A stretch of 64,000 nt of DNA from Azomonas macrocytogenes (GTDB lineage: Bacteria > Pseudomonadota > Gammaproteobacteria > Pseudomonadales > Pseudomonadaceae), in contig NZ_JACHXI010000001.1 of the NCBI RefSeq assembly GCF_014191985.1, forward strand, positions 124,001 through 188,000. Reading direction: 5' to 3'. Positions 10,623 through 19,582 of this stretch are shown one piece after another. The first letter of the stretch is position 1, and each line of letters opens with the position of its first letter. Below the pieces are notes generated by a model. That model did not search any database. It saw nothing but the letters and a program-made list of their open reading frames with translations, and was not told the origin of the DNA. The position numbers and the translations under genes are program-made.

Positions 10623-10964
10623 TTATTCGCTTTTCTTGAGCAAATCTCCAAGTCCGGCAAATGCCTTGAACACCGTTTTCGGCCCCTGGTCACTACCCGG
10701 TTTAATTTCACCAAAATACTGGTTATCCGTATAACGCGAATGTTCGTTGTCATGGCAATACAGGCAGAGTAATTCCCAGTTCGATCCGTCTGCTGGATTG
10801 TTATCGTGGTTGTGATCTTTATGATGCACTGTCAATTCACTGAGTCGTTTACCGGAAAATTCTCGGCTGCAACGGCCGCAGACCCAGGGATACATTTTCA
10901 ATGCTTTTTCCCGATAACCCTGCTCACGCTGGCTATAAGGAACATTAGGTTTATTTTTACTCAT
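10623..10964 (-). CDS. YajD-type HNH nuclease-family protein
   Basis: 113 residues from the ATG at 10962-10964, with AGGTGG upstream; a GTG three codons earlier overlaps the ribosome binding site. The protein closely follows E. coli YajD: ESGYREKAL-like start (EQGYREKALKMYPWVCGRC), a zinc-binding CxxC pair (CGRC), the HNH core LTVHHKDHNHDNNP and a second pair CLYCHD. The HNH fold implies metal-dependent nucleic-acid cleavage, but the physiological role of YajD is unknown. It is monocistronic. Confidence 0.85.
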   Translation of the reverse strand: MSKNKPNVPYSQREQGYREKALKMYPWVCGRCSREFSGKRLSELTVHHKDHNHDNNPADGSNWELLCLYCHDNEHSRYTDNQYFGEIKPGSDQGPKTVFKAFAGLGDLLKKSE

Positions 10965-11853
10965 GAAATCCACCTATGTTTCAGGGAGCTCGTTCACTCG
11001 ACCACAGAAGAGTGCTTTCATCTTTGGGGCAAACGGTAAGGGTTAGATAGCCCTTCAGGAACTAGCGCTCAACCTTTTCCGGATCTTGCTTGCAGCATAA
11101 TCCAATCGGTCACTGGATATGCCCTTCCAATAGCAGCAGATCTTGACCGCTCGCATCGATATCGAACAACAGCTCGATCAGTTGAGCTGTATGGCAGCCA
11201 GATGATCCTGCACGGCCAAGCTAAACGGTAAGCCTGGTAACCATTCTCAGCTCATACTGCCTTCTTGCTCACGCAGATTCATGATCACCTGCCTAAATCT
11301 TCGTCATGCTTTCAATATATTGCGAAACTTGCTGCCTTCGATAAAGCAGGCTATCACTTGAAAGTTTTCCTGTCGTATCACTCTCCCACCTCGTACAGGA
11401 AGGAGGAGGATTATTTATTATTTGAAAATATTTCTAACCTGACGCCAATATAATGGCATTTTTCATGCATAGATTCGCGAAAAATACAGCATCAAAGCTA
11501 TTCGAAGATATTGTCATTTGTTGCCAAACAAGCGATATCCCTAGGCAGCCGCTATGTTTTCATAGTGCCTTTTACAACGTCCCGATTCCTTTTTTTGTAG
11601 AAAAACAAATTTCCGAAATTCGCTGAATAATTTTCGTTCAAATTTGGAAATATCTTCAAAGCATTTGTTCGGTAAAGGCTTATTCATCCTGGGTTAATGT
11701 GCGCTACCTAGGGTTAAGGTCAAATGTGGATACAGTATGGCTTGTTGCAATAACAGCCCTTGGGCATTACCAGGAAAGTATCCAAACGTAACGTAAACAG
11801 TCTCCTGGATGAAGCCGACTACCGGCCCATCCATGGTTGAGGAGGGATAGGCA
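10965..11853. other. Long AT-rich non-coding gap upstream of the carbonic anhydrase gene
   Basis: About 890 bases without a convincing gene on either strand, clearly AT-richer between roughly 11400 and 11690 than the genes on either side. Short frames present have neither ribosome binding sites nor protein-like composition. No tRNA, riboswitch or repeat was recognised; the leader and promoter of the carbonic anhydrase gene must be here but no convincing -35/-10 pair was fixed. Confidence 0.4.
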
Positions 11854-12576
11854 ATGAATGATGAAAAAACCCGAGTTATTTCCGATGACAAAGCGGCAGC
11901 CAGAGATCTGCAGCAGATTATCGATGGCTTCAAACGTTTTCGGCAGGATGTCTTTCCTGGGCAGGAGGAACTGTTCAAGAAACTGGCCAAGGCACAATCG
12001 CCTCGCGCCATGTTCATCACCTGTGCCGATTCACGCATCGTTCCCGAATTGATCACCCAAAGCTCGCCAGGCGATCTGTTCGTTACTCGTAACGTCGGTA
12101 ACGTAGTGCCTCCTTATGGGCAAATGAATGGCGGTGTTTCAACTGCCATTGAGTACGCAGTACTGGCGCTCGGCGTCAAACACATCATTATCTGCGGCCA
12201 TTCGGATTGCGGTGCGATGAAAGCTGTCCTTCACCCAGAGTCACTGGATGGAATGCCAACCGTCAAGGCCTGGCTACGCCATGCCGAAGTGGCCAAAACG
12301 GTCGTTGCGCAGCACGACTACCATGAATGCGGGCATGAGAGCCAGCTCGGATTTCTGACCGAGGAAAATGTAGTCGCTCAGTTGGATCACCTGCGTACTC
12401 ACCCTTCCGTGGCTTCACGTATATCCAGTGGCCAATTATTCATCCATGGCTGGGTTTACTCGATAGAAACCAGTGAGATCAAGGCTTACGACGCAGAACG
12501 GGGGCGTTTCCTCCCGCTTGATGGCGATGACCCGCAACCAGTCGCGACGCCGCGTCCACGTTTAAGTGCTCTATGA
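11854..12576 (+). CDS. Beta-class carbonic anhydrase
   Basis: 240 residues with a GGAGGGATAGGCA ribosome binding site before the ATG. Zinc ligands and active-site residues of the beta class are in place: Cys57 and the Asp59/Arg61 dyad in CADSR, then His116 and Cys119 in GHSDCG. The enzyme interconverts CO2 and bicarbonate in the cytosol, supplying bicarbonate for carboxylases. The length and C-terminal segment FIHGWVYSIETSEIKAYD match CynT/Can-type bacterial enzymes. The gene stands alone with long gaps on both sides; no cyanate lyase gene is nearby, so a general housekeeping role is more likely than cyanate detoxification. Confidence 0.93.
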   Translation: MNDEKTRVISDDKAAARDLQQIIDGFKRFRQDVFPGQEELFKKLAKAQSPRAMFITCADSRIVPELITQSSPGDLFVTRNVGNVVPPYGQMNGGVSTAIEYAVLALGVKHIIICGHSDCGAMKAVLHPESLDGMPTVKAWLRHAEVAKTVVAQHDYHECGHESQLGFLTEENVVAQLDHLRTHPSVASRISSGQLFIHGWVYSIETSEIKAYDAERGRFLPLDGDDPQPVATPRPRLSAL

Positions 12577-12793
12577 AGTTAAGTTATAAGACAAACTTCA
12601 GCGGAGTGAACTGAACTCACCTGCTGCTACAAAAATACAAGAAAATTTATTTTTACCTTCGTAGCCGAAGTCGATGCTGGCCCGGCTACCATGGTGCGAT
12701 GCACACAGCAATTATGGTGAGGTCTGCTTGCAGGACATCCAGCTTTGAGCAAGTCCTGTGCCAGGCTCAACCAGCGCTGAAGAAAGATGAACG

Positions 12794-12821
12794 GTGGTGC
12801 CTGTTTCCACAGGCACCACCA
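12794..12821. terminator. Perfect 12-bp hairpin between convergent genes
   Basis: GGTGGTGCCTGT (12794-12805) and ACAGGCACCACC (12810-12821) pair perfectly around the tetraloop TTCC. It lies between genes that end at 12576 (plus) and 12988 (minus). No T-run follows on the plus strand. Confidence 0.5.
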
Positions 12822-12946
12822 ATAGCAAGACATGTTCTCTGTGCCACTCAGCTACCGTTTTCCGGATAAAGTGCACTAGAGGGTTTTTCTTATGATTATG
12901 ATAAGGAAAGAACCTTTGCTGTAGCAGCTATTAGCCTCCCTACCGT

Positions 12947-12975
12947 TCACGAGCACCGTCGAACGATGCTCGTGA
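12947..12975 (-). terminator. Hairpin just downstream of ndh
   Basis: TCACGAGCA (12947-12955) pairs with TGCTCGTGA (12967-12975), with a further 3-bp stem CGT/ACG inside the loop. It begins 13 bases after the ndh stop on the minus strand. No T-run follows. Confidence 0.5.
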
Positions 12976-12987
12976 CATGCGATGAAA

Positions 12988-14292
12988 TCAGTGCAGCTTC
13001 AAACGAGGCACTGTACTACGACCAACGCGATCGCTGACCATCAACAAGCCTGTCCGAATGACACCATAAAGGGCCATCTGGTGCATGCGGTACAGGGACA
13101 TGTAGAACATGCGTGCCAGCCAACCCTCTACATGGATATCGCCCATGAGGTTACCCATCAGGTTACCTACTGCACTGAAGAGCGAAAGTGAAACCAGTGA
13201 ACCATTGTCTTTGTACTTGTAGTTGGGTAAAGGAGTGGTTTTACCTTCCACCCGTATGGTGATCGACTTGACCAGCAGGGACGCCTGTTGATGGGCCGCT
13301 TGAGCGCGCGGAGGTACAGTGCGTTCGCTACCGTCACCTAACGGGCAGGCGGCGCAGTCGCCAAAGGCAAAGATGTTCTCATCGCGGGTAGTTTGCAGAT
13401 TCTGCTGTACGACCAACTGATCGATTCGATTGGTTTCCAAACCACCGAATTCTTTCATGAACTCATGGCCACGAACACCTGCCGCCCAGACTTTAAGGCT
13501 GGCAGGAATGCTCCGGCCATCGACAGTATTCATGCCCTCAGGTGTGACTTCTTTTACTGGAGAGGATGTCAGTACAGTAATACCCAGCTTCTCCAGGGTT
13601 TCGTGAACCGGTTTACTGATGCGATCAGAAAGAGCCGGAAGTACTTTCGGGCCGGCCTCGATGATAGTGATATCCATATTCTGAGGCTGAATGCCCTTCA
13701 AGCCATAGGCAGCCAGTTCGCGCGCTGCATTATGTAATTCTGCTGCCAATTCTACCCCGGTTGCGCCAGCACCGACGATAGCGACGCTGATCTTGCCATC
13801 GGTGGATTGGCTGGAGTGAGCACTGAGATAGTGATTGAGCAGTAGTTTATGGAAGTTGATCGCCTGCTCCAGGCTATCCAGGAAAATACAGTTTTCGGCA
13901 GCGCCCGGAGTGTTGAAATCGTTGGTTCTGCTGCCAACCGAGAGAACCAGGGTGTCATAGTCCAAAGCACGCTTGGCGACTATCTCATTACCCTTGTCGT
14001 CTTTCACGGAAGCAAGGTGGATCTGCTTGGCATCCCGATCAAGACCGCAAAGAGTACCGATCTCGAATTCAAAATTATTCCACTTGGCTTGAGCAACGTA
14101 ATTGAGCTCGTTTTCCGATGTGTTCAGCGAACCGGCAGCCACTTCATGAAGGAGAGGTTTCCAGATGTGGGTGAGCTCTCTGTCGACCAGAGTGACCTTG
14201 GCCTTGCCGTGCTTGCCAAGAGTGCGGCCAAGTCGAGTTGCCAGTTCCAGCCCGCCAGCTCCACCGCCAACGATTAGAATTCGATGAGCCAT
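12988..14292 (-). CDS. ndh: Type II NADH:quinone oxidoreductase (NDH-2)
   Basis: 434 residues, the same length as E. coli Ndh. It has two Rossmann dinucleotide-binding motifs: FAD site ILIVGGGAGGLELATRLG at the N-terminus and NADH site VAIVGAGATGVELAAEL near residue 170, plus the FAD-contacting FAFGDCAAC near residue 315. The C-terminal Met/Leu-rich segment (WLARMFYMSLYRMHQMALYG) is the amphipathic membrane-anchoring helix of NDH-2. It oxidises NADH and reduces ubiquinone without proton translocation, so it can feed the nearby cytochrome bd oxidase. It has its own transcription unit with a long AT-rich upstream region. Confidence 0.95.
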   Translation of the reverse strand: MAHRILIVGGGAGGLELATRLGRTLGKHGKAKVTLVDRELTHIWKPLLHEVAAGSLNTSENELNYVAQAKWNNFEFEIGTLCGLDRDAKQIHLASVKDDKGNEIVAKRALDYDTLVLSVGSRTNDFNTPGAAENCIFLDSLEQAINFHKLLLNHYLSAHSSQSTDGKISVAIVGAGATGVELAAELHNAARELAAYGLKGIQPQNMDITIIEAGPKVLPALSDRISKPVHETLEKLGITVLTSSPVKEVTPEGMNTVDGRSIPASLKVWAAGVRGHEFMKEFGGLETNRIDQLVVQQNLQTTRDENIFAFGDCAACPLGDGSERTVPPRAQAAHQQASLLVKSITIRVEGKTTPLPNYKYKDNGSLVSLSLFSAVGNLMGNLMGDIHVEGWLARMFYMSLYRMHQMALYGVIRTGLLMVSDRVGRSTVPRLKLH

Positions 14293-14917
14293 GAGTTTAA
14301 ATTTTCCTTGTATAGAGGGTTTGGAGGGTTAAAAACTTTTGTCGCACAGCAATAGGTCGCGACACGAAAAAGTGAGTACTCGAAAGATTCCATAAAAGGC
14401 TCATGCTGGAAACAGCACCTCAGTACATATTTAGCTCGAGCCTTCAATTTTTAAATTACGCATCCAAAAGCAATTTTCAGACCGTTTCGCTTTTCTATTT
14501 TTTGTCGTTGCTTTTCTACATATCAGGCATGAATTAGCCGCATAGCAGCTGTCAAGACTGAACGTTCACACTATTTAATAAGATATATTTTGATTTTAAG
14601 TATTTGATATTTAATGTTTTTTATATTATTTCGTGTTTGGCTTCCGATTACTTGAGCACTTTTTCCTGATGCCATGTAAAAAAGGTCGAATCAGGAAAAA
14701 ATTTATGGGTACCTACAATACACTATGCTCGCCCTGGGTGTGACATTTTGTCTTCAACCTGCCACTTGCTTCACACGGCTACAGCAAAGTCAGGCATAAC
14801 ACCAGCTCTGTCAGTTCGGTTCTATCCTATCCCTGTGTTAGCAGCGGTTACTCCGCCTGAACGTACAGTAGCTGCCTGATGCTGATGCCAGACCAGGCGG
14901 GTTTGCACTATTAAAGG
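14293..14917. other. AT-rich non-coding gap upstream of ndh
   Basis: About 625 bases with no convincing ORF; 14560-14640 is especially rich in A and T. It must contain the ndh promoter, but no unambiguous -35/-10 pair was fixed. It also holds the inverted repeat at 14660-14700. Confidence 0.45.
14660..14700. repeat. 11-bp inverted repeat with A/T ends
   Basis: TTTTTCCTGAT (14660-14670) and ATCAGGAAAAA (14690-14700) are perfect reverse complements separated by 19 bases. Read on either strand, the structure ends in a run of A or T, as in a bidirectional terminator, but it lies about 220 bases beyond the pqiC stop and 370 upstream of ndh, so its role is uncertain. Confidence 0.45.
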
Positions 14918-15529
14918 TCAAGGACAGCCTGCCGCCGGATTCCTGGCCCAAGCCCGTGCCGTAACGGCAATACTCTGTGCAAGTGATTCGATTGCCCGCT
15001 GGTGAGCCAGTACCAGGCTATTCAGCTCAATCCCGGCTGTCTCACGAACCACACTGCTGCAATTCAGACTACGGCGCTTTTCTCCCGAAGTGCTCAGAGT
15101 CAGATTCCAGACCATATCCACCAGCGCGTAGTAACCAGGAACCGACTCAAAGCGCCTTACATCGGCCCGCAGGCTCATGACCGGTTTATCCGGGTCTCTG
15201 GGCAGGCCGGAAAGGTTGCGTATTCCCAGTTGCTGCTCCAGCCGATCAGAAAGCGCACTCTGGAATTCATCCGCCAACGCCGAGCTCCAGCGATCGTTAT
15301 CCAGAATCGCCAGGCGACCATTGTTCTGGCGGATCACCATCTGCGGTTGATCCACCTGGACCGGTACACGGACCGGCAATATTTCCAGTTGGAATGGGGC
15401 TGCTTCGCCATTTTTTGGTGAATTTCCTGTCGCTGCCGGAAGCAAGGTGTAGTAATGCGTGCTTACCGAACTGCAACCCAGCAGACCCAGCAGGATGGCA
15501 ACCAGCATGAAACCGGATCGAAATGTCAT
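14918..15529 (-). CDS. pqiC: PqiC-type outer-membrane lipoprotein
   Basis: 203 residues with a lipoprotein signal peptide: hydrophobic segment, lipobox LLGC with Cys19 as the lipidation site, then SSVSTHYYTLLPA, the start of the ABC-type transport auxiliary (DUF330/PqiC) domain. The domain continues to the end with a conserved LSLRADVRRFE-like core. In E. coli PqiC anchors the PqiB needle in the outer membrane for inter-membrane lipid transport. The start overlaps the pqiB end by four bases (ATGA), so it is the last gene of the pqiA-pqiA-pqiB-pqiC operon. Confidence 0.88.
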   Translation of the reverse strand: MTFRSGFMLVAILLGLLGCSSVSTHYYTLLPAATGNSPKNGEAAPFQLEILPVRVPVQVDQPQMVIRQNNGRLAILDNDRWSSALADEFQSALSDRLEQQLGIRNLSGLPRDPDKPVMSLRADVRRFESVPGYYALVDMVWNLTLSTSGEKRRSLNCSSVVRETAGIELNSLVLAHQRAIESLAQSIAVTARAWARNPAAGCP

Positions 15530-17184
15530 TGCTGCGGCTCCATCTGGATATCGAAAGGCTCCGTTGTACGGTCTGCGGAGCGCCCGCGAATAAGCGATTC
15601 AGGATGACGGCTGAGAAAATCGGTCAGCAAGCGCACAGAACGGGCAGTACGTTGAACTTCATCCATAGCCTGGCCGAGTTGCTGGCGCTCCGGCGAACGG
15701 TCCGAAAAAGTTTCGCTGGCCCGCTCCAGCGCTTTGCGGGCTTGATCGAGCGTCACGTTTATTTGTGGCAACGTATCGCTGTTGAATTGCTTTATGGTCC
15801 GTTGCAGTTCTTTTAGGCTGCCGTCCAGGTTGTTGGCGATGGAATCGATAGGAATCTTGCTGATCTTGTCGACCATCGCCTGCAATTGCTCCTGCAGTTT
15901 GTCGAAACTGCCAGGGACTGTCGGGACTTCCAGCGGTCTGGCGGCAACATCGAATTTGACTTTTTTGGCTGTCGAATCGAAATCCAGGGAGATATAGAGC
16001 TGTCCGGTCAGCACGTTGCCGGTTCGTGCTTGCGCCCGCAGGCCATGTTCGATCAACGACTGGAGCAACCGGGCCGAACGCTCTTCATTATCTTTACCGA
16101 ACTTGCGCACCAGTTTCTCGTGAGCGGAGCCCAGACGTTGCGGGTAGATCAGCGCACCAACCACAGCGGGAAAATGCTGGGTCTTGTCGTCGTAGTCCAT
16201 GTCGATCGACACGACCTTGCCGATCTCGACCCCGAGGAACTCTACCGGCGCATTGATGCTGAGCCCACGCAAGGATTGATCGAAGCGCATGCGAATGTAA
16301 TGTGCTGGTCCGTCCGGAGGGGCCAACGCGGTCTTCTGATCGTCGAACAGGGCGAATTTCTGATTCGCGTCGGCCAGCTTCGCGTTCGGAGTGTAGTTAG
16401 GCTCGCGAAAAGCAATACCGCCTGCCAGAATCGAGGAAAGCGACTCAGTATCGACCTTGACTCCGCTGGCACCGACAGTGACATCTATCCCACTGGCGTT
16501 CCAGAAGCGGGTATCGTCGAAGACAAAGGCATCATTCGGCGAATTGATGAAAATCTGCAGGTCGACTCCCTTGCCGTCCGGCGACAACTGATAGGAAATC
16601 ACCTGACCGACCTGGATACGTCGGTAGTAGACCGGCGAACCGATATCCAGCGACCCCAGGTCGTCGGTATGCAGGAAGAAGTGCTTGCCCTTTTCGCCAT
16701 AAGTGACCGGCGGCGGACTTTCCAGGCCGACGAACTTGTTCGTGGTCTGTGCCGAGTGCCCGGCATCGGCGCCGATGAAAGCACCGGAAAACAGCGTATC
16801 CACACCCGATACGCCACTGGCGCCGATACGCGGGCGCACCACCCAGAACAACGTATCCTCGGTCGTGAACGGCTTGGCTGCAGCATCCAGCTCGATGGTT
16901 GCGTTAACCTGACTGCGGTCATCGCTCAAACCGATTCCGGTTACCGTGCCGATAATGACGTTCTTGTACTTGACTCTGGTTTTGTTGGCCTCCAGCCCTT
17001 CGGCCGTCTCGAAGCTGACGGTGATCTTCGGGCCGGCAGACAGCCAGCTGTGAATTACCATGGACAGGCCGATCAAAGCTGCTGCGATCGGTACCAGCCA
17101 AACCAGCGAAGCGCTGAAACGGCGCGAGCTGATGTGCGGCGTACCGGGTACGAGTGACTGATCGGAATGGGATTTATCGGACAT
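15526..17184 (-). CDS. pqiB: PqiB, MCE-domain inter-membrane lipid transport protein
   Basis: 552 residues, close to E. coli PqiB (546). An N-terminal transmembrane helix (FSASLVWLVPIAAALIGLSM, about residues 24-45) is followed by three MCE/MlaD domains, starting near residues 52 (ITVSFETAEGLEANKTRVKY), 165 and 290. A long alpha-helical C-terminus (about 430-530) with heptad-like Leu spacing would form the needle crossing the periplasm. It forms a hexameric tunnel for lipids between inner and outer membranes with PqiA and PqiC. The start overlaps the end of the upstream pqiA gene by 11 bases. Confidence 0.92.
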   Translation of the reverse strand: MSDKSHSDQSLVPGTPHISSRRFSASLVWLVPIAAALIGLSMVIHSWLSAGPKITVSFETAEGLEANKTRVKYKNVIIGTVTGIGLSDDRSQVNATIELDAAAKPFTTEDTLFWVVRPRIGASGVSGVDTLFSGAFIGADAGHSAQTTNKFVGLESPPPVTYGEKGKHFFLHTDDLGSLDIGSPVYYRRIQVGQVISYQLSPDGKGVDLQIFINSPNDAFVFDDTRFWNASGIDVTVGASGVKVDTESLSSILAGGIAFREPNYTPNAKLADANQKFALFDDQKTALAPPDGPAHYIRMRFDQSLRGLSINAPVEFLGVEIGKVVSIDMDYDDKTQHFPAVVGALIYPQRLGSAHEKLVRKFGKDNEERSARLLQSLIEHGLRAQARTGNVLTGQLYISLDFDSTAKKVKFDVAARPLEVPTVPGSFDKLQEQLQAMVDKISKIPIDSIANNLDGSLKELQRTIKQFNSDTLPQINVTLDQARKALERASETFSDRSPERQQLGQAMDEVQRTARSVRLLTDFLSRHPESLIRGRSADRTTEPFDIQMEPQQ

Positions 17185-17791
17185 CGTCTACCTCGGCGTC
17201 CCAGATAAGGCGGGGATCGAAACTCATGGCGGCGAACATCGTTAGCACGACAACCAGGCCAAAGAATAAAATACCCAGGCGCGGTTCGATGGTGCTCAGG
17301 GCGCGGAACTGCACCAGCGCCGCGACCAGCGCGACAACCAGAACATCGAGCATCGACCAGTAGCCGACCAGCTCGACAAAGCGGAACAACCGGGAGCGCT
17401 CGCGCATGGCCCAGCGACTACGGCGCTGGCACGTAATCAGCAACAGCGCCAGCAGAGAAAATTTCATGCACGGCACGACCACGCTGGCAATGAAGATCAC
17501 CAACGCGATATCCCAGGAACCGGCCTCCCAGAATTCGAGAACACCACTCATGATGGTGTTTTCGCTACCGTGACCGAGTATGTCAGTGAACATCACCGGT
17601 AACAGATTGGCCGGGATATAGAAAATCAGGCTGGCGACCAGAAAGGCCCAGGTTCGGGAAATACTGTCAGGCTTGCGGCGGTGGATCATCGAATCACAGC
17701 GTGGACACCGATGGGCATCGACTGGGCAGGCATAACCGCAGGTATGGCAAAGACAGAGCTGCAATTCGCTGGCGTAAGGCGGTAGGTTCAT
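17174..17791 (-). CDS. pqiA: PqiA domain protein, second copy
   Basis: 205 residues from the ATG at 17789-17791, overlapping the stop of the preceding gene as ATGA; the open frame upstream of it lies inside that gene in another frame. Two CxxC pairs at the N-terminus (CHTCGY and CPRCDS) form a zinc-ribbon-like unit, followed by about four transmembrane helices (LVASLIFYIPANLLPVMF onward). This corresponds to the second half of E. coli PqiA, which is a fusion of two such units. An inner-membrane partner of PqiB. Confidence 0.88.
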   Translation of the reverse strand: MNLPPYASELQLCLCHTCGYACPVDAHRCPRCDSMIHRRKPDSISRTWAFLVASLIFYIPANLLPVMFTDILGHGSENTIMSGVLEFWEAGSWDIALVIFIASVVVPCMKFSLLALLLITCQRRSRWAMRERSRLFRFVELVGYWSMLDVLVVALVAALVQFRALSTIEPRLGILFFGLVVVLTMFAAMSFDPRLIWDAEVDDVR

Positions 17792-18399
17792 TCGACTGGA
17801 ACTCCCAACTCGTCCCAGAGACGCTGAATGCCCTTGCCGGCAATCAGGATAATCAGCACCGTCAGCATGGCGATAGCCCACAACCCGACACCTGGCACAA
17901 CCTTGACCATACCGGCCAGCTTGATGATGGAAACCAGGATACCGAGCAAGCAAACCTCAAGCATGCTCCATGGCCGCAACTGTTCCAGCGAGCGCATACA
18001 CAGCTTGAATCCAGGAGCGATACGCCCTGCATAGGCATAGGCCAACACCCAGCTCAGCAACGCGATCTGCAGCATTGGCGCAAAAATGATGGCCAGACCA
18101 GCCACTAGAGCGATCAGTGTGATACGCCCTTGTGCCAGAGCATCCACTGACTGCCAGAGCGTTGCCTCGTTGCTCAGCCCCTGCATACTGATGTGAATGA
18201 CCGGAAACACATTGGCAAAGATAAACAGAATGCCCGCAGCAATGGTCAGTGCCAGCAACTGTTCGAGATTGAAACGCTGCCCGCGTTCGAGTACTGCACC
18301 GCAACGTACGCAGCGAGCAACGTCGCCCCGCTTCAGTGGCAATCGCTGGTAAAGCGAGTCGCAGTGCTCGCAGATGATCAGATCGGAATGAACAGCCAT
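17788..18399 (-). CDS. pqiA: PqiA domain protein, first copy
   Basis: 203 residues from the ATG at 18397-18399, which has a CCGGAGCG ribosome binding site. It begins MAVHSDLIICEHCDSLYQRL and carries two Cys pairs (CEHCDS, CVRCGA) before four transmembrane helices with the motif FANVFPVIHISMQG, matching the first half of E. coli PqiA. The two half-PqiA proteins are therefore encoded as separate, translationally coupled genes. First gene of the pqi operon. Related LetA/YebS proteins are the alternative annotation, but the presence of pqiC favours Pqi. Confidence 0.88.
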   Translation of the reverse strand: MAVHSDLIICEHCDSLYQRLPLKRGDVARCVRCGAVLERGQRFNLEQLLALTIAAGILFIFANVFPVIHISMQGLSNEATLWQSVDALAQGRITLIALVAGLAIIFAPMLQIALLSWVLAYAYAGRIAPGFKLCMRSLEQLRPWSMLEVCLLGILVSIIKLAGMVKVVPGVGLWAIAMLTVLIILIAGKGIQRLWDELGVPVE

Positions 18400-18941
18400 G
18401 CTCGCTCCGGATTTGCTTGCCGTAGTCTGGTTGAAAGTTTCCGAGCGCTGCCCGCGCGAACGGTCGAAACGAATAACCGATGATGTCCGAGCCGCTTGTC
18501 CATGTCGATGCCTTGTTGAATAGCTCAATTCACATGCGAGCCGAAACGAGAAATGGCAGGAATATGCCTTAGAACCTGTTCACGATCTGCTGCGCGTCGG
18601 CCAAACGGCGTTGAAACCGGCTTCGAAATGCTCATTTACCACCCGTAACCTTGTGCGCGAGCCCGGTCCGCTTACTCAGCCATTTTCGCCTTGTCTGGCT
18701 CTAGCTCGCGAGATCGTGAACAGGCTTTTAGAATTAAGAGTCGTGAGAAAAAATGGCATTCCAGTAGAATGCCTGCCTACGGACAGCCGTCCTCAAAGCA
18801 ATGCATTGGCTGCCCGCCGATGGATCGAAGAGCCACCAACGCGTTCTGCCTTGCGTTCCTGGCCCTGAATGAAACACCGATTGCCCAGATGTCTTCTGCC
18901 ACCTACTGAATCAACTCGCTGGATTATTAAGGGATATGAAC
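18400..18941. other. Intergenic region between the pqi operon and the PH-domain gene
   Basis: About 540 bases, divergent promoters on both sides, with the MITE-like element at 18569-18733 in the middle. Short frames to its right lack ribosome binding sites. No promoter elements were fixed with confidence. Confidence 0.4.
18569..18733. mobile_element. MITE-like element with 14-bp terminal inverted repeats
   Basis: CCTGTTCACGATCT (18575-18588) and AGATCGTGAACAGG (18711-18724) are perfect inverted repeats bounding about 150 bases of unusual, gene-free sequence. TTAGAA occurs directly outside on both sides (18569-18574 and 18728-18733), which looks like a target-site duplication. No transposase is encoded. 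It lies in the leader between the divergent pqi operon and the PH-domain gene. Being a dispersed repeat is inferred from structure; only one copy was noticed in this window. Confidence 0.6.
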
Positions 18942-19361
18942 ATGAGTACCTATAAATCTAAAGTCGATACTGGATTCGCAGCAATTCTGCTGGTAATTGC
19001 GATTGTCAGCCTGTATATCACCTGGCTGCTCACCCAGGCGCCTAACCCACCACTGTGGTTCATCCCGACCGTTACCCTGTTTCTCGGTGCCGTCCTGCCT
19101 CTCTGGGTTCTGCGCGCTACCCGTTACTCGATAAATAACGATGCACTGCTGATCGTCAGCGGCCCTTTCCGCTGGACTGTTCCGTTCAGCCAGATCAAGG
19201 ATGTCGCCCCTGTTCGCGCCCGTTGCTCCTCTTACAGCCCGGCCTTGTCGCTGGATCGGCTGCGCATCGAATACGCCGATGACAAGACCCTGCTGGTTTC
19301 CCCGGAAAACCGCGACCAGTTCCTCAAGGATCTGCAGGAACGCCGTCCCGCAACGGCCTGA
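18942..19361 (+). CDS. Small membrane protein with bacterial PH-like domain
   Basis: 139 residues from the ATG at 18942, eight bases after AAGGG; the ATG two codons earlier sits too close to that site. Two transmembrane helices (about residues 10-29 and 37-55) are followed by a soluble domain of the bPH/YdbT kind (RYSINNDALLIVSGPFRWTV, then LRIEYADDKTLLVSPENRDQ). Such proteins are inner-membrane proteins of unknown function. The gene is separate from its neighbours. Confidence 0.7.
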   Translation: MSTYKSKVDTGFAAILLVIAIVSLYITWLLTQAPNPPLWFIPTVTLFLGAVLPLWVLRATRYSINNDALLIVSGPFRWTVPFSQIKDVAPVRARCSSYSPALSLDRLRIEYADDKTLLVSPENRDQFLKDLQERRPATA

Positions 19362-19371
19362 TTACTGACAA

Positions 19372-19410
19372 GCGAGTGGATGGTGAAAGCCGGTTTTGCT
19401 GTCCACTCGC
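19372..19410 (+). terminator. Hairpin downstream of the PH-domain gene
   Basis: GCGAGTGGA (19372-19380) and TCCACTCGC (19402-19410) pair perfectly around a 21-nt loop, 11 bases after the stop codon. There is no proper T-run behind it. Confidence 0.45.
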
Positions 19411-19582
19411 CTTGCAGCAGCTTTTGCCAACCCGCAACGCCCCTTTCAGCCGCACGGCGCACTTGCCACTTGTCGGTTACCTTTGTAGATACACGCATCC
19501 GGACCTGGACTACTGGTAACGATCAGGTCCCCGAACAGGTCGAACTTCAGGATCGAAACGCGTGATTATCGGAGGTACAGGC

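Larger units (their letters stand above)
12577..12987. other. Gap between convergent carbonic anhydrase and NADH dehydrogenase genes
   Basis: About 410 bases holding two hairpins (12794-12821 and 12947-12975, listed separately) and no convincing ORF. Confidence 0.4.

Noticed and set aside
15886..17157. 423-codon plus-strand frame opposite pqiB
   Set aside because: Antisense shadow of pqiB with no recognisable domains.
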